Source: CG2-30-46-19 sp034414555
GTDB lineage: Bacteria; Chloroflexota; Dehalococcoidia; GIF9; AB-539-J10
Assembly: GCA_034414555.1 (NCBI GenBank)
Contig: DAOUMA010000008.1
Span: 84,499-148,498, forward strand
DNA: 64,000 nucleotides
Reading direction: 5' to 3'
Within the stretch, counting starts at the first letter, position 1, and each line of letters begins with the position of its first letter. A program made the position numbers and the translations under genes. The notes below the pieces were generated by a model. The model saw only the letters and a list, made by a program, of their open reading frames with translations, had not been told where the DNA came from and did not search any database. Positions 58,988 to 64,000 of the stretch are shown here, in pieces.

Positions 58988-60073
58988 TTATTGGCTCAGT
59001 AGCGGTTGCCCTTGATACTCGATAGACCGTATCTCATTTTCTGCCTTAGCCACCGCCGCACTTGACAGGGGGGCATAATCAAGTGCTACTCCATACTGCT
59101 GCCCATCATGTATAGCCCACCAGAGCATATTTACCAGAGCTAAGCCCTTGGCCTGGTCCTTCTGGTTGACATACGCCAGTATCCAAGTGAAGCCGCAGAT
59201 AGGGTAGGCGTCAGGGTTAGAAGAGTTGGTAATCATTATTTTCATGTCGTTCGGTAAGGTAACGCCCTCGGTTGCTTTGGTGACCCCCTCCAGGCTGGGA
59301 GCTTCATAATTGCCAGCGGCGTTCCGTAGCAGCACCCACGGCAGATTATTTTCCTCAGCATAGGCCAGTTCAACATAGCCAATGGCACCCGGTGTCTGCT
59401 GTACCGCACCGGCGACGCCAGCATTATGCTCTGCGCCGATGTCACCCGGCCAGTTTACGGAGGTGGCAGAACCAACTTCGGTATTCCATTCATCGCTTAC
59501 CTTTGACAGGTAGTTGGTGAATATGAATGTCGTGCCGGAACCATCGGAGCGATGTACTACGACTATCGGCGCATCAGTCAAATTAAGTGCCGGATTTAGA
59601 GCGGTTATTCTCGGGTCGTTCCAAGTGGTTATCTTTTTCAGGTAGATGTCCGCAAGGACATCGCCGGTAAGCTTGATCTGTCCCGAATTGATGCCGGGCA
59701 GGTTGTAGATAATGGCAATGGCACCGCTGGTCATCGGGATGTGCAATATCGGGCCACCCGCGGCCTTCGCTGCAGCCTGCTGCTCATCGGTCATGACGGC
59801 ATCAGAGGCGCCAAAGTCAACGGTACCGGCCGTAATCTGGGCGATGCCGGCGCCAGAACCTATTCCCTGATAGTTTATCTGTACCCCGGTGAGGTTGTAG
59901 TACGTAGCGAACCATGTGGTATAAAGGGGTTGGGGAAAGGTACCTCCGGCTCCATTCAGGCTCTTAGCCTGTTGCGTGGTTGATGTCGATGTGCTGCAGC
60001 CAGCAAGGACAAGTGCTGCTACAAGCATAATTGCCAGAGGTAATACGAACCATTTTCTTATTAGTTTAGTCAA
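58988..60073 (-). CDS. pstS: Phosphate-binding lipoprotein PstS
   Basis: A 361-residue periplasmic/surface binding protein. The N-terminal KWFVLPLAIMLVAALVLAGC ends in a lipobox (LAGC, Cys ~26) for lipid anchoring. Phosphate-binding residues are in GAGGTFPQPLYTTWF (about 41-55), YQGIGSGAGIAQITAGTVDFGASD (about 69-92) and HRSDGSGTTFIFTNYL (about 174-189). Start is TTG at 60073, supported by AAGGAGG 6 nt upstream. Delivers phosphate to PstCA. Downstream of mgsA in the same operon. Confidence 0.93.
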   Translation of the reverse strand: MTKLIRKWFVLPLAIMLVAALVLAGCSTSTSTTQQAKSLNGAGGTFPQPLYTTWFATYYNLTGVQINYQGIGSGAGIAQITAGTVDFGASDAVMTDEQQAAAKAAGGPILHIPMTSGAIAIIYNLPGINSGQIKLTGDVLADIYLKKITTWNDPRITALNPALNLTDAPIVVVHRSDGSGTTFIFTNYLSKVSDEWNTEVGSATSVNWPGDIGAEHNAGVAGAVQQTPGAIGYVELAYAEENNLPWVLLRNAAGNYEAPSLEGVTKATEGVTLPNDMKIMITNSSNPDAYPICGFTWILAYVNQKDQAKGLALVNMLWWAIHDGQQYGVALDYAPLSSAAVAKAENEIRSIEYQGQPLLSQ

Positions 60074-60136
60074 TTCTTTCCTCCTTATCTTAATCTTATT
60101 TTCGTTGCTTCTTCTTGTTTCTATATCTGTATTCCT

Positions 60137-60586
60137 CTACTCATGGACTGACGTCATTTCCTCGACAAACTGCGCCGCCAGGTGATGTCCGCCTAATGCT
60201 TCGGGATGTTCGAAGACGAGATGCAAAACTGCCTCAGCAGTAGCGATGTTGGTTGCCAGGGGAACATTATGAACATCACAAACCCTGAGGAGTGCAGAGA
60301 CATCCGGCTCATGGGGATGCGCTGTTAGCGGGTCACGCAGGAAAACTACTGCGTCTACCTCCCCATTGGCTACCAAAGCTCCAATTTGCTGGTCGCCACC
60401 AAGAGGTCCACTTTGTAGAAGCGTAACCGGCAGTCCGGTTCTTCCCCCGATGAGCTGCCCGGTACTTCGTGTCGCAATCAAGTCAACTTCAGCCAGTTCC
60501 TCTTTATGCGCTTTTACAAGTTGCACCATGTCCTCTTTCTTAGAATCATGGGCAATCATTGCCATTGTTTTTCGCGTATTTATCAT
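60137..60586 (-). CDS. mgsA: Methylglyoxal synthase
   Basis: A 149-residue protein with IAHDSKK (residues ~11-17), ATRSTGQLI and the LLQSGPLGGDQQIGALVANGEVDAV loop containing the catalytic Asp pair, then FLRDPLTAHPHEPDVSALLR: the full set of MgsA motifs. It converts dihydroxyacetone phosphate to methylglyoxal and phosphate and is inhibited by phosphate in studied enzymes. Its place between PHO-box-like repeats and pstS suggests induction under phosphate limitation, where it frees phosphate from triose-phosphate. Length typical. Confidence 0.95.
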   Translation of the reverse strand: MINTRKTMAMIAHDSKKEDMVQLVKAHKEELAEVDLIATRSTGQLIGGRTGLPVTLLQSGPLGGDQQIGALVANGEVDAVVFLRDPLTAHPHEPDVSALLRVCDVHNVPLATNIATAEAVLHLVFEHPEALGGHHLAAQFVEEMTSVHE

Positions 60587-60614
60587 CTCCTTCTCCCTTC
60601 ATCATAGCCAGAGT

Positions 60615-60658
60615 CGTCTTTAAGAACCATTTAAGGTGCTGTTAAAACTGTGTAAAAT
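60615..60658 (-). promoter_or_regulatory. PHO-box array, four 11-bp direct repeats, upstream of mgsA
   Basis: Read on the minus strand: ATTTTACACAG, TTTTAACAGCA, CCTTAAATGGT, TCTTAAAGACG. Each unit has a heptamer (nYTTAAM-like) and a 4-nt spacer, the 11-bp spacing of PhoB/PhoP operators. A TATGAT lies 8 nt downstream as a -10. It should control mgsA and probably pstSCAB-phoU. Confidence 0.7.
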
Positions 60659-60670
60659 TTTTCCCAATCA

Positions 60671-61060
60671 TCACAATTCCCTAATCAATGTCTCTACTTT
60701 CGCTTCAATTTCGTCTCTTATCTGCCTCACCCTTTCTATCAGTTTACTTTCAGGGTCTTCAAGCTCCCAGTCCTCGGTTGGAACAAAGATGGCGGGACAA
60801 GCTTTCTCCACGCTGCACCCCATAGTTATCACACGGTCACTGTTTTCCAGCATCTCAAGCGTGAGCAGTTTTGGCTTCTGGTTGCTGATGTCTATACCCA
60901 CCTCAAGCATTGCTTGCACCACCACAGGATTGACTTTATCAGTTGGCTGGGTTCCTGCTGAAAAACCCTTTGCTTTTCCTTTCGCTATTTGATTAAAGAA
61001 GGCTTCCGCCATCTGGCTCCGACCGGCATTGTGTACACAGACAAACAATATTTTCTTCAC
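60671..61060 (-). CDS. ArsC/low-molecular-weight tyrosine phosphatase-like protein
   Basis: A 129-residue LMW-PTPase fold: ILFVCVHNAGRSQMAEAF (residues 4-21) is the thiol P-loop with the catalytic Cys and HNAGRSQ, the arsenate-reductase (thioredoxin-type ArsC) version rather than a pure phosphatase. EDWELEDPESK near residue 91-101 contains the acid-loop DP. It probably reduces arsenate, a phosphate analogue that enters through Pst-type transporters; alternatively a protein phosphatase. Its own PHO-box array precedes it. Confidence 0.85.
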   Translation of the reverse strand: MKKILFVCVHNAGRSQMAEAFFNQIAKGKAKGFSAGTQPTDKVNPVVVQAMLEVGIDISNQKPKLLTLEMLENSDRVITMGCSVEKACPAIFVPTEDWELEDPESKLIERVRQIRDEIEAKVETLIREL

Positions 61061-61117
61061 TTCACACCCCGAAAAGAAAAAGCCTTAAACCTGCCTTTAT
61101 ATAAAAATTTAACTGAT

Positions 61118-61161
61118 GAAATTTAAGGGCGGTTTAAGGCTTTGTTAAAGTCTGGTAAAAT
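61118..61161 (-). promoter_or_regulatory. PHO-box array, four 11-bp direct repeats, upstream of arsC
   Basis: Read on the minus strand: ATTTTACCAGA, CTTTAACAAAG, CCTTAAACCGC, CCTTAAATTTC, four 11-bp units with the same heptamer order as the array at 60615-60658. It begins 3 bp after the phoR stop. A TATATA -10-like string lies further downstream (rc of about 61098-61103). Confidence 0.7.
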
Positions 61162-61163
61162 TT

Positions 61164-62942
61164 TTACTGATTACTTTGGACACTTGGGTGGAGAGGAAGG
61201 CTAAAGCTAAATGTAGAGCCTTTACCCTCTTCACTTTGGACCCAGATACTGCCTCCGTGAGCCTGTACTGTGTGCTTGGCAATGGCCAGTCCAAGGCCGG
61301 TGCCGCTGCTGGAGCGGGATTTGTCTGTCTTAAAGAAACGCTCAAAGATATGAGGTAAATCCTCTTTTGAGATTCCTTTTCCCGTATCAGCCACAGAGAC
61401 TGTGACAGTGTCTTTCTGAGGCTTGGTGTGAACCGTCGTCTTGCCGCCTGGTGAGGTGAATTTGATTGCGTTGTGGACGATATTGAGTATAACCTGCTGA
61501 ATTCGGTCCCTATCCGCCGGGACAGGCGGCAAGTCAGGAGATAGCTCAGTCAAGAGAGTTACTTTGGCTCTCTCTGCCTGCGGAGCCAAGCGAGTAATGA
61601 CTTCACCCACAAGAAGATTAAGATTCACCAACTCTAGCTTTAGTTTGACTCTCCCCGTCTCAATGTGCGATAGCTCTATCAGTTCGGCGACCATCTGTGT
61701 CATTCCATCTACTTCAGCATCAACCTTAGCCAAGAAGTCTCTGGCAACCTCCTTATCATTGATAGCACCACCCTGTAAAGTCTCCACTATTGCCTTGATA
61801 GCAGCAAGTGGTGTTCTCAGTTCGTGGGAGATATTACCAACAAACTCCCGCCGCATCGTTTGCAGGCTTCGCATTTCGGTCAGGTCTTGAAACAGAACTA
61901 GTGCTCCAGTCAGTTTGCCAGTTGTTAGCGGAACAGCGATAACTCTGAGAAATCGTCCGGTCACTGAGTCAAGCTGGGCAGTTTGCTCACGGCCTGTCTT
62001 GAGGCATTTTTTCACCAGGTCATCTATCTCGTAATCGTGGACAGCTTCTATTAGAGGTTGGCCTGTCACTTTTGCCTCTTTGAAGTTGAAGAGCCGCTCA
62101 GCCGCTGGATTAACTAACATGATACTTCCTTCAGAATCTGTCATCGCAACGCCGTCAGTCATGCCAGAGAGGACAGTTACCAGCTTGCTTCTTTCATCCA
62201 CTATTGTTGCCATCGTGTTCTTCAGGCTCATGGACATCTCATTAAAAGCATGACCAAGTTGTCCTATCTCGTCTTTGGTCCGTATTGGAATCTGCTGGTC
62301 TAGCTTTCCCGTAGCGATTCCCTCGGCCGCTTTGGTGATTTGTCTCACCGGTCGAGTTATCATTCTGGCGATAAGCGCCGCAGCTACAATGACCAACAAG
62401 GTGGCTATCGCTATCGCCCAGATAATAGTTATAACTGCGCTGTTTACCGAGCTTTCCACCGCGGTTAGTGGGAGAGCTACTCGAGCTATACCCAGGACTT
62501 CGCCCTGATTTGTTACCGTTACAGCAACGTACATCATGTTCTGATGAAGGGTAGCGCTGTAACGAGTCGCCTGCCCCACACCGGAAGCCAGCGCCGCTAC
62601 TACCTCAGGGCGGGTAGCGTGATTTTCCATAGTAAGCGGGTCTTGGTCAGTATCGCCCAGTACAGTGCCATCTTTGGTGATTAGTGTTATCCTGGCTTGA
62701 ATTTCTTTGCCGGTTGTCTTAGCAATATTATCAAGGTCGCCTTGTTTACTTGGGTCCACAAAAGCCGGCAGGCTGATATCAGCAACGAGCCTGGCTTCAT
62801 TCGTTAGTTGAGACTGCAAGCGGTCAATCTGTGTATTTCTGGTAGAGTTAACCATATAAAACCCCAGAATACCCATGCTGACTAGAATGAGCAGTGTGAA
62901 AGGAATTGTGATTTTCCAGTAAATACTGCGCAATAACTTCAT
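61164..62942 (-). CDS. phoR: Phosphate-regulon sensor histidine kinase PhoR
   Basis: A 592-residue membrane kinase. TM1 (about 10-30), an extracytoplasmic sensor (~31-165), TM2 (about 168-192), HAMP linker (RMITRPVRQITKAAEGIATGKL), a PAS domain (~255-360), HisKA with FVGNISHELRTPLAAIKAIV (phospho-His ~377), then ATPase N-box VILNIVHNAIKFTSPGG, G1 DTGKGISKEDLPHIFERFF and G2 GTGLGLAIAKH. The ATGA overlap with the regulator gene upstream and the pst genes downstream make it PhoR. The sensor is larger than in E. coli PhoR, as in Bacillus. Confidence 0.92.
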   Translation of the reverse strand: MKLLRSIYWKITIPFTLLILVSMGILGFYMVNSTRNTQIDRLQSQLTNEARLVADISLPAFVDPSKQGDLDNIAKTTGKEIQARITLITKDGTVLGDTDQDPLTMENHATRPEVVAALASGVGQATRYSATLHQNMMYVAVTVTNQGEVLGIARVALPLTAVESSVNSAVITIIWAIAIATLLVIVAAALIARMITRPVRQITKAAEGIATGKLDQQIPIRTKDEIGQLGHAFNEMSMSLKNTMATIVDERSKLVTVLSGMTDGVAMTDSEGSIMLVNPAAERLFNFKEAKVTGQPLIEAVHDYEIDDLVKKCLKTGREQTAQLDSVTGRFLRVIAVPLTTGKLTGALVLFQDLTEMRSLQTMRREFVGNISHELRTPLAAIKAIVETLQGGAINDKEVARDFLAKVDAEVDGMTQMVAELIELSHIETGRVKLKLELVNLNLLVGEVITRLAPQAERAKVTLLTELSPDLPPVPADRDRIQQVILNIVHNAIKFTSPGGKTTVHTKPQKDTVTVSVADTGKGISKEDLPHIFERFFKTDKSRSSSGTGLGLAIAKHTVQAHGGSIWVQSEEGKGSTFSFSLPLHPSVQSNQ

Positions 62943-63625
62943 CCCTCTAGCTTGTATCCCACGCCTCTGACTGTTACCAGGCGCTTGGGCTTCGCTGGAT
63001 TATCCTCTATCCTCTCCCGGAGCCACCGTACGTGAACATCTACAGTGCGAGTGTCTCCAGCGTAGTCATAACCCCATACTTTTTCTAGTAGTTGATCCCG
63101 GCTAAAAACAAGGCCTTTATTCCTGGCGAGAAAAGCGAGTAAGTCAAACTCCTTGGGCGTAAGATTTAGTATGTTGCCACCTTTGGTAATTACGTGACGG
63201 CTGATATCGACTTCAATGTCCCCAGATTTGATTGGGGGTCCCCCGGTTGGCGTTTGCATTTCCATTCTCCGCAGCGTGGCACGTACACGGGCGAGTAGCT
63301 CTCTCATGCTAAAAGGCTTGGTCATATAATCGTCAGCCCCCAAATCAAGACCGACCACTTTATCGATTTCCTCATCTTTAGCGGTGAGCATCAAGATAGG
63401 CACTGTCATTTCCTTGCGCAGGATACGGCAGACCTCAAAGCCGCTCATTTTCGGCAACATTATGTCCAAGATGATGAAGTCCGGTTTGTCTTTTCGTGCG
63501 ACCTCTAATGCTTCGACACCATCAACGGCAGTAACTACGCCGTAGCCCTCTTTGGTCAGGTTATATTCGAGAACACTGAGCAGGGTCCGGTCATCTTCAA
63601 CTATTAAGATTTTACCGTTGGCCAT
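62939..63625 (-). CDS. phoP: Phosphate-regulon response regulator PhoB/PhoP
   Basis: A 228-residue OmpR-type regulator. Receiver: ILIVEDDRTLL (acidic pair), FIILDIMLPKMSG (phospho-Asp ~51), LTAKDEE and DDYMTKPF (Lys ~102). DNA-binding winged helix: NLTPKEFDLLAFLARNKGLVFSRDQLLEKVWGYDYAGDTRTVDVHV. ATG 63625 is preferred because GGAG lies 7 nt away; ATG 63631 is only 1 nt from it. Probably binds the 11-bp repeat arrays at 60615 and 61118. Confidence 0.93.
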   Translation of the reverse strand: MANGKILIVEDDRTLLSVLEYNLTKEGYGVVTAVDGVEALEVARKDKPDFIILDIMLPKMSGFEVCRILRKEMTVPILMLTAKDEEIDKVVGLDLGADDYMTKPFSMRELLARVRATLRRMEMQTPTGGPPIKSGDIEVDISRHVITKGGNILNLTPKEFDLLAFLARNKGLVFSRDQLLEKVWGYDYAGDTRTVDVHVRWLRERIEDNPAKPKRLVTVRGVGYKLEG

Positions 63626-63643
63626 CTTCATGCTCCGATACTT

Positions 63644-63672
63644 AGTATAAGACCAATATCGGGGTTCAGCAA
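63644..63672 (-). promoter_or_regulatory. Sigma-70-type promoter of phoPR
   Basis: TTGCTG (rc of 63667-63672), a 17-nt spacer and TATACT (rc of 63644-63649) lie about 19 nt before the start of the regulator gene. It gives a short leader. No PHO-box repeat is seen here, so phoPR itself may be constitutive. Confidence 0.6.
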
Positions 63673-63720
63673 ATGGTTACTCTGCGATACACAGCATCTT
63701 CTGAGAGAGGAGGCGATGCG

Positions 63721-63882
63721 ATGTGGAAGTGGTTAGACTTTGACAACCAAACAAAACGCTCCTATGAAAGAGTAATGCAAGTCCTATTATTTTTCAGCTT
63801 ATTGCTTATTATTATATGCTTCTCTCGGTTAAGAGTTTCCTCAATCTCCTATTCGTACCACCATTTTGGGTGCACACTGTAA
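63721..63882 (+). CDS. Possible 53-aa membrane protein
   Basis: ATG 63721 follows GAGGAGG (63707-63713) by 7 nt. The product, MWKWLDFDNQTKRSYERVMQ then VLLFFSLLLIIICF and a short polar tail, has one clear TM helix. It is divergent from phoPR. No known family; a small stress or regulatory membrane protein or a chance ORF. Confidence 0.45.
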   Translation: MWKWLDFDNQTKRSYERVMQVLLFFSLLLIIICFSRLRVSSISYSYHHFGCTL

Positions 63883-63890
63883 CTTCCGCC

Positions 63891-63971
63891 CCGGAGCCCC
63901 TTAACCTAAATTAGAGCGCAATCCACCTTTAGTGGATTCGCTAAGCGAAATAAAAGGCAGCTCCGGTTTTT
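63891..63971 (+). ncRNA. Structured RNA element or complex terminator (three-helix)
   Basis: CCGGAGC (63891-63897) pairs with GCTCCGG (63960-63966) and is followed by TTTTT (63967-63971). Enclosed are two perfect hairpins, AATCCAC-CTTTA-GTGGATT (63920-63938) and TTCGC-TAA-GCGAA (63937-63949), which share two bases. This three-way-junction layout with a terminal U-run could be a terminator for the small gene before it, or a small RNA. Confidence 0.45.
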
Positions 63972-64000
63972 GCAAGTTTACTATAAGCTGTAATATATGG

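Noticed and set aside
1..64000. CRISPR array
   Set aside because: No regularly spaced direct repeats of 23-40 bp were seen; the only direct-repeat arrays are the two 11-bp PHO-box arrays.

Overview
The window looks like the chromosome of an uncultured, probably strictly anaerobic member of the Chloroflexota, most likely Dehalococcoidia-like. I infer this from the gene mix: B12-dependent ribonucleotide reductase with NrdR, a split methylmalonyl-CoA mutase with MeaB, a K+-independent-type proton-pumping pyrophosphatase, several acyl-CoA ligases and NAD(P)H-flavin oxidoreductases, a DnaJ-C/thioredoxin fusion, and many tiny zinc-ribbon proteins. No rRNA gene is present, so the taxon is inference only.

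Layout. 1-1.1 kb: an isochorismatase-like hydrolase running off the left edge, a tiny membrane ORF and a comM remnant. 1.1-9.9 kb: a compact minus-strand operon of nine ORFs (two paralogous BrxD-like ATPases, a PLD nuclease, an AAA ATPase, a HerA-like ATPase, an unknown protein, a radical-SAM enzyme split over two ORFs, a HEPN-like protein) with its own promoter. It looks like an undescribed defence or DNA-processing system and is the main candidate novelty. 10-19 kb: housekeeping genes (DMT transporter, RelBE-type pair, DedA, DegV, thioredoxin fusion, glutamate dehydrogenase, metallo-beta-lactamase fold protein, L25) interspersed with gene remnants (UDG, acyl-CoA dehydrogenase, DUF6506) and short dispersed repeats. 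19-38 kb: flavin oxidoreductase, CoA-ligase/MaoC pair, pyrophosphatase, uvrA-HD gene pair, a second CoA ligase, Nudix, RNase H-like, HAD, methyltransferase, FMN reductase, GNAT, BtrH-like, tRNA-Gln, and a DUF5678-retropepsin pair. Two inverted copies of a MITE-like element and one GTCATTGCGAG-type repeat lie here. 38-48 kb: small zinc-ribbon and hypothetical genes, a transglutaminase-like membrane protein, a phosphoesterase, nrdR-nrdJ, and an unusual GAF-nuclease-HPRT fusion. 48-55 kb: methylmalonyl-CoA mutase operon, ilvD, flavin oxidoreductase, zincin. 55-64 kb: a complete phosphate-starvation locus on the minus strand (phoP-phoR, arsC-type phosphatase, mgsA, pstSCAB, phoU) with two arrays of four 11-bp direct repeats that look like PHO boxes.

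Together the metabolic genes suggest acyl-CoA and propionate/succinate-type chemistry, pyrophosphate-driven ion pumping and strong control of phosphate uptake. The co-localised methylglyoxal synthase, an enzyme inhibited by phosphate in known homologues, fits that control. Functions are assigned by reading motifs by eye; no database search was run.
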